Of a DNA stretch of 30,237 bases, positions 14,864-22,185 are shown piece by piece (positions within the stretch are counted from its first letter, which is position 1; each line of letters starts with the position of its first letter). The position numbers were made by a program, and so were the translations under genes. The notes beneath the pieces are model-generated. The model had not been told where the DNA came from. It searched no databases and worked only from the letters and a program-made list of their open reading frames with translations. Origin of the DNA: an uncultured Eubacteriales bacterium (GTDB lineage: Bacteria > Bacillota > Clostridia > Peptostreptococcales > Anaerovoracaceae); the NCBI GenBank assembly GCA_900547295.1, contig URGK01000027.1, positions 1 to 30,237 on the forward strand, in the 5' to 3' direction.

Positions 14864-16459
14864 ATGAATCAAATTGTTTCGTTGTTTATGTTTAGTTGTG
14901 GTGATTATGAGAAAGTAAAACAGGATGTATGGGAAGAAAACTGGAAAGCCATGCGGCTGTATTCTGTTGTGGCGCTTGTTGCCTTTGGAGTCATAACGCT
15001 GGTGAGTGTGTTTTCTCTGAGTATCGGAAAATATAAATGGGTGTATCTGGTCTATACGTTCCTTTCTTTGGTCTATTTTTGCATTTCTCGTTGTCAACTT
15101 AGAAGCTTCTTGGGGAAAGAACTGGTTGTATACAGCTTTTTTGCCGCGCTGCTGCTGTTCGGCATTATTACGGGAACGCTGATTACACCGGAGGAGCTCA
15201 CTGTCAACTACATTGTGTTCATGATGGTAGCGCCGCTGCTGTTTACCGCCAGAGCGGCGGTCATGAACGGGCTGATTCTGAGCAGTATGCTGCTCTATAT
15301 CGGACTTGCTTTCTTTGCGCAGCACAACCCAATTCTATCCAAAAACCTAGTGGATGTTATTCTGTACGGGGTGCTGAGTATGCTTCTGACTGCCACGATG
15401 ATGCGAAGCAAGCTCCAGAGAATCCTGTACCATAAGGAAATGGAAATGTTGGAAGTCAGCAAGCGCGAATCGCAGGAACGAATTCTGAATTACGAGAGAT
15501 TCCTCACGGACATGGTTCGGTATGCCGCTTCAGAAGAAAATCCGGACAGAGTACTGAATCAACTGGTGGAGTATATCGGACAGCGTGTGACCGCCGATCG
15601 AGCGTACATCTTTGAACAGAATGACCGCGGAACGTTTGACAACACCTACGAGTGGTGCAAAGCGGGCGTACCCAAAGAAAAAGATAACTTGCAGGATGTG
15701 CCGTATGAAGGCATCATTGAAACATGGTTTGCACAATATCAAGAATCCAACAATGTCATCATCCATGACATTGAAGAATGCAAAAAAACAAGCGAAGCCA
15801 TCTATGAACGGCTGAAACCTCAGGGTGTCAATACCCTTGTGACAGGGCCAATCAAAATCAACGGCAAGATGGTCGGATTCTACGGTGTGGACAATCCTCC
15901 CGAAGAGAAACTGCATGAGATCTCGAATGAGATAGATATGATCGAGTTTATGATCTCTTTTATGATAAGACTGCGCGATAATGCAGATGCACTGGAGCAC
16001 AGTGCATTATATGACCAGCTCACAGATTGTAAAAACAGAAAAGCACTGGATTGGGCGTACACAGAAAAGCTGGAGAAGTACTTTCCCCTGGCGGTTGTCA
16101 TGTGCGACCTAAATGGCCTAAAGGAAATAAATGACCAAAAGGGACATGACGCCGGTGATAAATTCATTGTGCAGACCGCACAGACGCTGAAATCTGTGTT
16201 CGGAAAGCGTCATGTGTATCGGCTTGGCGGAGATGAGTTCATTGCGGTTCTGCCAAACATCACACATCCGGCGTTTCAGAAACTACTGGAAACGGCAAAA
16301 AGCCAACTGGGTGCTACCGTGTCCCTCGGTACGACGATAAGCGGCACAAAGGACACGGATTTTGAGTCGCTTCTGAAAGCCGCAGATGCGGAAATGTATG
16401 AAAACAAGAAGCAATACTACATCGTGACAGGAAAAGAGCGGAGAAAGCACAGCTTGTGA
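14864..16459 (+). CDS. Membrane GAF-GGDEF diguanylate cyclase (IS cargo)
   Basis: A 531-residue protein. About five or six membrane helices occupy residues 30-185, followed by a short coiled coil, a GAF-type sensory domain (about 205-370, LNQLVEYIGQRVTADRAYIF onward) and a GGDEF domain (about 380-525). The active-site loop is RLGGDEF with G455-F459, canonical for making c-di-GMP from two GTP. DLNGLKEINDQKGHDAGDKF is the expected metal- and substrate-binding segment. The inhibitory RxxD site upstream of GGDEF is not present (KRHV). GGAGAG precedes the ATG. It lies inside the split IS3 element with base composition unlike host genes, and ends with its own terminator at 16503-16540. Activity is likely; the signal is unknown. 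Confidence 0.9.
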   Translation: MNQIVSLFMFSCGDYEKVKQDVWEENWKAMRLYSVVALVAFGVITLVSVFSLSIGKYKWVYLVYTFLSLVYFCISRCQLRSFLGKELVVYSFFAALLLFGIITGTLITPEELTVNYIVFMMVAPLLFTARAAVMNGLILSSMLLYIGLAFFAQHNPILSKNLVDVILYGVLSMLLTATMMRSKLQRILYHKEMEMLEVSKRESQERILNYERFLTDMVRYAASEENPDRVLNQLVEYIGQRVTADRAYIFEQNDRGTFDNTYEWCKAGVPKEKDNLQDVPYEGIIETWFAQYQESNNVIIHDIEECKKTSEAIYERLKPQGVNTLVTGPIKINGKMVGFYGVDNPPEEKLHEISNEIDMIEFMISFMIRLRDNADALEHSALYDQLTDCKNRKALDWAYTEKLEKYFPLAVVMCDLNGLKEINDQKGHDAGDKFIVQTAQTLKSVFGKRHVYRLGGDEFIAVLPNITHPAFQKLLETAKSQLGATVSLGTTISGTKDTDFESLLKAADAEMYENKKQYYIVTGKERRKHSL

Positions 16460-16502
16460 GAGGGAAAGACCGTGAACCTGATAATTGAATTATAAAAAAA
16501 GG

Positions 16503-16540
16503 AAGAGATACTGACCCTGGCGCGTTGATATCTCTTTTTT
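16503..16540 (+). terminator. Terminator after the cargo GGDEF gene
   Basis: AAGAGATA (16503-16510) pairs with TATCTCTT (16529-16536) across an 18-base loop, and T's continue to 16540. The following 16541-16640 has no recognisable gene and includes the cargo/IS junction at about 16640-16651. Confidence 0.75.
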
Positions 16541-16650
16541 CGTGAAAGAAAAGACTACTCTGCAATTGTCCATAAAATGAAGAGTAGCCTGATCCAATGC
16601 CCGGATGGAGGTGATGCATCTCCTGTATTTAGGGGGTGCAATCGTTTCCT

Positions 16651-16944
16651 TGTATCAAAATGGTGGTTGCAATGAAGATCATCACGTATTCTTCTATGCC
16701 CCTTGTCAGGATACTCCTTATGTATGCTCATTACTGCCTCTGCAATTGCCTCATTCAAAAGCTCTGCTTCCGGTATTTCACGATTCAGCCACTTGTAGTA
16801 GGATGCCCTCGCTATGCCTGCTATGGCACACATCCTGCATATGCTGACATTGTACTCTCTGCATATGCTCTGAACTGCAGGATATGCAGCCTCCTGCCTC
16901 ACTCTCCCTAAAACCGCCTCCTTTCGATTTCCTTCACTTTTTTT
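16651..16944 (-). pseudogene. IS3 transposase OrfB, N-terminal fragment
   Basis: On the minus strand this frame enters by a -1 shift at seven A's (16944-16938) and reads EGNRKEAVLGRVRQEAAYPA, then the HTH_21 region (SICRMCAIAGIARASYYKWL) and IHKEYPDKGHRRIRDDL. Similarity to OrfB stops near HHFDT at about 16651; the frame continues with unrelated codons to a stop near 16555. Most of the integrase core is absent and only its C-terminal part survives, at 12066-12407. Confidence 0.82.
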
Positions 16945-17579
16945 AAGAAAAGGTTCTCCGGTTTCCTGTTTTCAAGTTCTGCCTTAAGCAGGCGGTTCTC
17001 TGTCTTCAGCTTCTCAAGCTCTGACATTTCTTCTTCTGTCCTGGTACGGCCACGGCCATCCTTTAGACCGTCAACGCCTTTATCCATATATTTATGATAC
17101 CACTGGTATATCTGCTGATATGAGACGTTGTATTTCTGTGCAGTCTCATCATATGTACTGCCGCTCTTTATGTGATTTTACACAATTGCTATTCTTTCTT
17201 CAAGTGTTGTCTTTCTTCCTTTGATCATGACTGTTCTTTTACCTCCTACAGGTGATGCCTTAAGTTCACAATCATTATACACCTTTATCCACATGCGTAG
17301 AGTTCCTGCACTCGGAATTTTAAATTTTTTGCAGGTTGCAGAAAGAGAACCCTTTCCCTCAAGATAGAATTTTACAGCTTCGTTCTTTTCCTCAAGAGTA
17401 TAGTGGCGGTTTGAAGATCTTATGAATGCATCTTCGCCCATAGCTTCATAATTTAATACCCATGTCTTTATTGTTGTTCTATCTGCTCCTATTGAACCGG
17501 CTATACTTGCGTATGATTCTTTCTCTTCCGGTCGCCTTTTTACAGCGCTCATTTTTTCTTCTTTACTGAATTTGGACAT
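16920..17579 (-). pseudogene. IS3 OrfA with premature stop
   Basis: ATG 17577-17579 follows GGAGG at a normal distance. The protein (MSKFSKEEKMSAVKRRPEEK...) has tandem helix-turn-helix domains (ASIAGSIGADRTTIKTWVLN and ATCKKFKIPSAGTLRMWIKV), as in IS150-type OrfA. Translation stops at TAA 17180-17178, but the same frame continues with clear OrfA sequence (NHIKSGSTYDETAQKYNVSY, then a Leu/Glu-rich coiled coil SELEKLKTENRLLKAELENR) to a stop near 16920. The TAA is therefore a nonsense mutation, not the natural end. Confidence 0.8.
16938..16944 (-). promoter_or_regulatory. Slippery heptamer for -1 frameshift between OrfA and OrfB
   Basis: Seven A's on the minus strand, read TTA AAA AAA GTG in the OrfA frame, join OrfA to OrfB after a -1 slip. 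This is the usual arrangement for IS150-group transposases. Confidence 0.65.
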
Positions 17580-17642
17580 AACAAAACCTCCTGGTTAAAA
17601 CAGTTTTTTATTTCAACTGTCTGCCTAGGAGGTAGCATATCA

Positions 17643-17660
17643 AAGTGACGGGGGCTTTTT
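17643..17660. terminator. Right half of the IS-split terminator
   Basis: AAGTGACGGGGGC (17643-17655) followed by TTTTT complements CCCGTCACT at 11971-11979. Without the IS the two would make a bidirectional hairpin serving both the CofE-like gene (+) and the cyclase gene (-). Confidence 0.65.
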
Positions 17661-17679
17661 ATATTATATTGTCAATTAA

Positions 17680-18873
17680 CTATCTGTATATTACGCCGCT
17701 TGCCGCAACGCAGTTTTTGCCGCTGCTTTTACAGAGATAAAGCTGCTTGTCCGCCTTTGCCATAATCGAAAGAAAGTTGAGTTCTTCCGCTGCTCCGCAG
17801 GCAACTCCAAAGGAGGCTGTAACAATGTTATGATTCGGCAGGTCATTTCTCGGAACGGCGGCGGCACGTACAGCTTCAAGAAGCTCAGATGCAATCAGGC
17901 GAGCCTCCTCTTCACCTGTATCAGGCAGGATAACGACAAATTCTTCGCCTCCGAAGCGGAACAAATATCTGTCGGACTTTTCGAGTACCCTGACAACGCT
18001 TTCGGAAACAGCTTTAAGAGCCTTATCACCTTTCAAATGAGAATAATGGTCGTTGTATGATTTGAAATTATCGATGTCGTAGATTATCACGCTGACCTTT
18101 TCAGGCGACATTCTCTCTGCAATAAATGTGCGGTAGGCTTCCATTGCTTTCTTGTTCAGCGTACCTGTCATTATATCGTTATATGCAAGCTTGAGAAAAG
18201 AATTGTTCATTTCCTTGACATATCTTTCGTTGGCAGACTGCCGCAGGAAGATGGAGCGGATGGCGATAAATCCTACAAGAATTGAAAATCGCAGAAGAAA
18301 ATGCTTGAACATATCATAGTTGTCCGCATACGGAAGCTGTCCGGGAAGCCACCAGCTTATCAGTATCAGAATACATATGAATACAGTGTCTGAACGCCTG
18401 TAGGTCGGCGCAATCATAATTACAAACAGATAGCACATCGAAATCGAAAGACCGATTTTGTGAAAATTGCAGGAAACCATAAAAACGGTAACGCTTGCAA
18501 TGACAACCGTATAAAATACCAGCAGGGCAAATCTTGACAGGGGTGAGTCATATTTTTTGTTGACTCTTACGAAAATAAGCATGGCAAGAGAAGCTGCCGT
18601 CATCATATAGAGAGGCACCATATCAAGAGCCAGCATAGTATTTAATGCTATGTTTTTGACAAGGTAAAAACCGTTGGTCAGCAAGAATAAAATTGTTGCA
18701 AAAAAGACTATGGCAAAATTCTGCCTCATAAAGATGCTTTCCTGAGATGGTACTTCATCGACACTTGCTCCGAGTACATCGCTGCAGAAGCTTTTAAATC
18801 TTGCAAATGCAACATCTGAAATATGAAAAATCAGGTCTTTTGCTATGTCGATTTTGTTGTTGTGTTCTTTCAT
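17680..18873 (-). CDS. Resident membrane GGDEF diguanylate cyclase
   Basis: A 397-residue protein with about six membrane helices between residues 50 and 210 and a C-terminal GGDEF domain (about 225-395). The domain has YNDIMTGTLNKKA at its start, DIDNFKSYNDHYSHLKGDKA, and the active-site loop RFGGEEF (G308-F312). Catalysis of c-di-GMP formation is likely. The residues upstream of the loop are EKSD, so there is no RxxD product-inhibition site. GGGGGAT precedes the ATG. The composition resembles host genes, unlike the cargo cyclase. Before the IS arrived, it was probably the convergent neighbour of the CofE-like gene. A promoter with a palindrome in its spacer lies at 18931-18959. Confidence 0.9.
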   Translation of the reverse strand: MKEHNNKIDIAKDLIFHISDVAFARFKSFCSDVLGASVDEVPSQESIFMRQNFAIVFFATILFLLTNGFYLVKNIALNTMLALDMVPLYMMTAASLAMLIFVRVNKKYDSPLSRFALLVFYTVVIASVTVFMVSCNFHKIGLSISMCYLFVIMIAPTYRRSDTVFICILILISWWLPGQLPYADNYDMFKHFLLRFSILVGFIAIRSIFLRQSANERYVKEMNNSFLKLAYNDIMTGTLNKKAMEAYRTFIAERMSPEKVSVIIYDIDNFKSYNDHYSHLKGDKALKAVSESVVRVLEKSDRYLFRFGGEEFVVILPDTGEEEARLIASELLEAVRAAAVPRNDLPNHNIVTASFGVACGAAEELNFLSIMAKADKQLYLCKSSGKNCVAASGVIYR

Positions 18874-18930
18874 AATATCCCCCGCGAAATAGTAAATGCC
18901 AATAATATGTCAGCCTGCTTTAATATATAT

Positions 18931-18959
18931 ATTACATCGTTCACCCCTGAACGAATCAA
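18931..18959 (-). promoter_or_regulatory. Promoter with central palindrome for the resident cyclase
   Basis: On the minus strand TTGATT (18959-18954), a 17-base spacer and TGTAAT (18936-18931) form a promoter candidate. The spacer holds CGTTCAGGGGTGAACG (18953-18938), a six-base dyad around GGGG, in the position of a repressor operator. It lies about 60 bases before the start codon. Confidence 0.5.
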
Positions 18960-19165
18960 TCTTTTTTGCAGCTGCGGGCGGCCATATGAACGGATTCTGA
19001 CGGGGGTGTGCAGGTAATATCTCTACTTTCAATACTTCCGACATATACGCTACAAATGGTGTACAGCGCCGTAAGGCACATATATTTTACTATATATAGT
19101 GCTTTTACCTGTCGATATGCCCTGCATTGCGACTTTTTATTGCCTTACTTCTGCCTTATATGCAC

Positions 19166-19206
19166 TTTTGATTATCAAAACCGGCAGATATGTGATATAA
19201 TATAAT
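19166..19206 (+). promoter_or_regulatory. Promoter and palindrome upstream of yybS-like gene
   Basis: An extended -10, TGATATAAT (TATAAT 19196-19201, with a second TATAAT at 19201-19206), lies 25-30 bases before the start codon. A perfect palindrome TTTTGAT-T-ATCAAAA (19166-19180) covers the -35 region. The rest of the 357-base gap between the divergent genes (18874-19230) is AT-rich with a self-complementary ACTATATATAGT near 19092 and no gene. Confidence 0.55.
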
Positions 19207-19230
19207 GGACTATATATGAGGAGAAGTAAT

Positions 19231-19974
19231 ATGTATCTTACACTGGCATTTCTGTTTGGAATACTTTTTCCCATTTCTGCAATAGCGAGGGGAATTGTTT
19301 CAAAAGCAGATCCATACAGAGTGGTAATAGCAGGAATAATATATTCGGCTGTCGGGCAGCTTATAGTAATCGCAATATCGGGACTTATCGGACAGTCGGT
19401 AGGCGAGCAGCTGCAGAGCGCAATTGAAGCTCTGTCAAAGACACTGGCAGCAAACAATGAAATAATGCAGTCTATGGGAATGGATAAGCTTTCGGAAGCA
19501 GAGAGAGCTTCGACTTTACAGAAGGCCTACGGCAGCGTTGTTAAAATGTTCCCGTCATCATTTATAATATGGGGAGCGATAATATCCTATTTGGAATATA
19601 TTATACTGTACAGATGGCTTCGCAAAAAAGACCCTGAGCTACGCAAGATGACACCCGTAAGAGAATTCTCAATGAGAAGACAGGCGTTTTTATGCTGGTT
19701 TGGAATATATCTTCTTTCATACCTGCTGACTCTGACGGACTTTTCGGCAGGTCAGATGGTTTATGCAAACATCGACTATCTGTTCAGAATGGCGTTTGCA
19801 TATCAGGGCATTAGCTTTATATTCTATTTTGTCTATATGAAAAAATGGCCGAAAGCAGTTGCGCTTATTGCGGTAATACTGCTTATGACACAGAATTTAG
19901 GAGTTATGGGTCTTTACCTGCTTGGCTTCTTTGATCTGGTATTCGGCCTCAAAGGAAGAGTGAGGGGCAGATAA
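19231..19974 (+). CDS. yybS: DUF2232 (YybS-like) membrane protein
   Basis: Start chosen at ATG 19231 with AGGAGA six bases upstream; an in-frame ATG at 19216 would overlap that site. The 247-residue product has about seven membrane helices and a hydrophilic loop around residues 70-105. Sequence similarity to YybS is only general, but position is strong evidence: yybS-gdpP-rplI-dnaB is the standard Firmicute order. The stop codon overlaps the next ATG by one base (TAATG), so translation is coupled. Function is unknown; the family resembles S-component-like membrane proteins. Confidence 0.8.
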   Translation: MYLTLAFLFGILFPISAIARGIVSKADPYRVVIAGIIYSAVGQLIVIAISGLIGQSVGEQLQSAIEALSKTLAANNEIMQSMGMDKLSEAERASTLQKAYGSVVKMFPSSFIIWGAIISYLEYIILYRWLRKKDPELRKMTPVREFSMRRQAFLCWFGIYLLSYLLTLTDFSAGQMVYANIDYLFRMAFAYQGISFIFYFVYMKKWPKAVALIAVILLMTQNLGVMGLYLLGFFDLVFGLKGRVRGR

Positions 19975-21725
19975 TGGAAAACTTCGAACTGGAAAAGTTA
20001 ATATGTAAATATGCGGGAATGCCTGTATGCACTATTAACGGAAGCGGTAAGGTTACGGCAGCCAGCAGTGATATAGGCGAGGTGTTTGTATATGACAAGC
20101 AGGAGGGCGCCGATATATTCACCATTGCCGGCATCAAATACTCTGCAATACTCGAAAGCGCGGACAGCGGAGAAACCCTGCAGCTTAACCGAAACGACAG
20201 GATTTTCAGGCTGGTGGTGCGCAAGCTCTGCGACGGTGAAACACCTGACCTTGCAATATATTTCAAGGATATTACCAATTACGAAAATCTCAAGGCCATC
20301 TACAACAATGAGAGAGCCTGCATAGGAATTATACACGTAGACAATTACGACGAGCTTCAGAATGTCACACCGGATGCAGACAAATTAAGGCTTGATACGG
20401 ATATAGATAAATGTATCAGACAGTGGGGAACCAAAATAGACGCCTCCATAACCAGATACAAGCCGGATATGTTTTTCTGCGTGTTTGAATACAAATATTA
20501 TGATTTCATCAAGCGGGATAAATTCTCGGTGCTTGACAAAATCAGAGAAATCGAAACAGAAGCGGATTTCCCGGTTACCCTGAGTGTCGGTATCGGCATA
20601 GGCGGCAGGAACTATCCGCAGAACGACACCTTTGCGCAGGAGGCCGTTGATCTGGCGCTGGGCAGAGGCGGAGATCAGGCTGTTATCAAAAGAGGTCAGA
20701 AGCTTGAATACTATGGCGGAGTTATGAAAGCCGTCGAAAAAAGCAACAAGGGCAAATCACGAATTATATATTACGGCTTCAAGCTCCTTGTGGAGCAGGC
20801 CTCAAACGTTCTTATCATGGGACACAGATTTCCCGATATGGACGCTTTCGGCTCGGCCCTTGGAATACACAGACTGGCAAAGGACATCAAAAAAGACGTA
20901 TATATAGTTATAAACGAATACAATGAGACTCTTTCAGAGGTGTTTGAACAGGCGAAAGAAACAGAAACCTACGAATTTATAACCTCAGAAAAAGCGCTTA
21001 ATCTGCTTGACGATGAGTCACTTGTGGTGCTGCTTGACACTCACAGAGCAGTGCTTGCAGAGTGCCCGGGTCTTGTGGATATGTGCGAGCGCCTCGTCAT
21101 AATAGACCATCACAGGCGTTCGGAGGATGCCATAGACAATGCAACCCTTGCATATATGGAGCCTTATGCATCATCTACAAGCGAGCTGGTAACAGAAATG
21201 CTTCAGTATGCCGGAGCCAAAAAAACAATCTCAAAGCTTGAAGCGGAGGCGCTGCTTGGCGGCATGACAATAGATACCAACAGGTTTGCAGTGCAGACCG
21301 GTGTGCGTACCTTCGAGGCTGCATCGTGGCTACGTAGAGCCGGAGCAGATACAACAGAAGTAAAGCGCTTCTTTAGAATGGATACAGAAACATTCAAAAT
21401 CAGAGCAAGAGGTATAGCAGACGCTCATTTTGAAAACAACATAGCATTTTCAATTACAAGGCAGCCTCATACCGATTCACAGATTATAAATGCGCAGGTT
21501 GCAGATGAGCTGCTTACAATCAAAGAGATTAAAGCAAGCTTTGTGGCAGGCCCCGATATTACGGGTCAGACGGTGATTTCGGCAAGGTCTCTGGGCGATG
21601 TGAATGTTCAGACCGTAATGGAGCGGCTCGGAGGCGGAGGCCATCTGACTACGGCGGGCGCGCAGGTTTCAATCAGCCCGGAAGAAGCGATACAGCAGAT
21701 AAAAGAAATATTAGCGGAGGAATAG
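19974..21725 (+). CDS. gdpP: GdpP-like c-di-AMP phosphodiesterase lacking membrane anchor
   Basis: The 583-residue protein has a PAS-like domain (about 10-100), a degenerate GGDEF (about 112-240), and DHH/DHHA1 phosphoesterase domains (about 275-580). DHH motifs are intact: MGHRFPDMDAFGS (H284, D288, D290), LLDTHR (D355), VIIDHH (D378-H380) and GGGGHLTTAG near the end. The family cleaves c-di-AMP to pApA. Bacillus GdpP is about 76 residues longer because of two N-terminal membrane helices; here translation begins at the PAS domain, and no in-frame upstream start supplies them, so the enzyme appears soluble. It is coupled to yybS upstream and rplI downstream. Confidence 0.93.
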   Translation: MENFELEKLICKYAGMPVCTINGSGKVTAASSDIGEVFVYDKQEGADIFTIAGIKYSAILESADSGETLQLNRNDRIFRLVVRKLCDGETPDLAIYFKDITNYENLKAIYNNERACIGIIHVDNYDELQNVTPDADKLRLDTDIDKCIRQWGTKIDASITRYKPDMFFCVFEYKYYDFIKRDKFSVLDKIREIETEADFPVTLSVGIGIGGRNYPQNDTFAQEAVDLALGRGGDQAVIKRGQKLEYYGGVMKAVEKSNKGKSRIIYYGFKLLVEQASNVLIMGHRFPDMDAFGSALGIHRLAKDIKKDVYIVINEYNETLSEVFEQAKETETYEFITSEKALNLLDDESLVVLLDTHRAVLAECPGLVDMCERLVIIDHHRRSEDAIDNATLAYMEPYASSTSELVTEMLQYAGAKKTISKLEAEALLGGMTIDTNRFAVQTGVRTFEAASWLRRAGADTTEVKRFFRMDTETFKIRARGIADAHFENNIAFSITRQPHTDSQIINAQVADELLTIKEIKASFVAGPDITGQTVISARSLGDVNVQTVMERLGGGGHLTTAGAQVSISPEEAIQQIKEILAEE

Positions 21726-21728
21726 ACA

Positions 21729-22175
21729 ATGAAAGTTATATTATTACAGGATGTTAAAGGAAGCGGTAAAGCGGGAGATGTAGTAAAGGTAAGCGACGGT
21801 TACGCAAGAAACCTCCTTATACCTAAAGGCTTTGCGATAGAAGCAAACGATAAGAATATGAAAGCTCTCAAAAAGAAAAAGGCAGAGGAGGAAGCGCAGT
21901 ATCAGGCTGACAAGGCTGCCGCTTTAGAGGTTAAGGCTCAGATAGAAGCAAAAGAATTCGTTATAAAAACAAAAGGCGGCGAAAACGGCAAGCTCTTTGG
22001 CTCAATCACATCGGCAGATATAGCAGAGGCTGTTAAAGAGCAGTCGGGAGTTGACATAGACAAGAAAAAAATCCAGCTTGACTCACCTATCAAGCAGGTT
22101 GGAGATTTTGAAGTGCCGGTTAAGCTTTTCCACGAGGTAAGCGCAGTACTTAAAGTAAAAACAGTAGCAGAATAG
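21729..22175 (+). CDS. rplI: Ribosomal protein L9
   Basis: 148 residues, full length. The N-terminal domain (MKVILLQDVKGSGKAGDVVK, then GYARNLLIPKGFA) carries the L9 signature; a long connecting helix rich in Lys, Glu and Ala follows, then the C-terminal rRNA-binding domain (KLFGSITSADIAEAVKEQSG). Part of the 50S subunit. GGAGG lies about nine bases before the ATG, overlapping the end of gdpP. Confidence 0.98.
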   Translation: MKVILLQDVKGSGKAGDVVKVSDGYARNLLIPKGFAIEANDKNMKALKKKKAEEEAQYQADKAAALEVKAQIEAKEFVIKTKGGENGKLFGSITSADIAEAVKEQSGVDIDKKKIQLDSPIKQVGDFEVPVKLFHEVSAVLKVKTVAE

Positions 22176-22185
22176 AGGATACGCA

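Larger units (their letters stand above)
11980..17642 (-). mobile_element. Degenerate IS3-family (IS150-like) element interrupted by ~4.2 kb of cargo
   Basis: The transposase reads on the minus strand, so the 5' end is on the right. The ends read inward are TGAACTGCACCCC (11980-) and TGATATGCTACCTCC (17642-), alignable as imperfect inverted repeats beginning TGA, as is usual for IS3. orfA and the N-terminal part of orfB are on the right (16651-17579), and the C-terminal part of orfB on the left (12066 to about 12410); the middle of orfB (about 90-100 residues) is missing and replaced by a kinase, a regulator and a GGDEF protein. No target duplication is visible. The element is not able to transpose as it stands. 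Confidence 0.8.

Noticed and set aside
16577..16680. Short frame beginning MKSSLIQCPDGG near the cargo/IS junction
   Set aside because: No ribosome site, and it crosses the junction into IS sequence; likely chance.
18874..19010. Possible c-di-GMP riboswitch before the GGDEF gene
   Set aside because: The minus strand here has no match to the conserved cores of class I or II that I know; the visible dyad fits a promoter operator better.
18823..19205. Plus-strand frames in the gap before yybS
   Set aside because: No ribosome sites, overlap with the opposite promoter, and no domain similarity.
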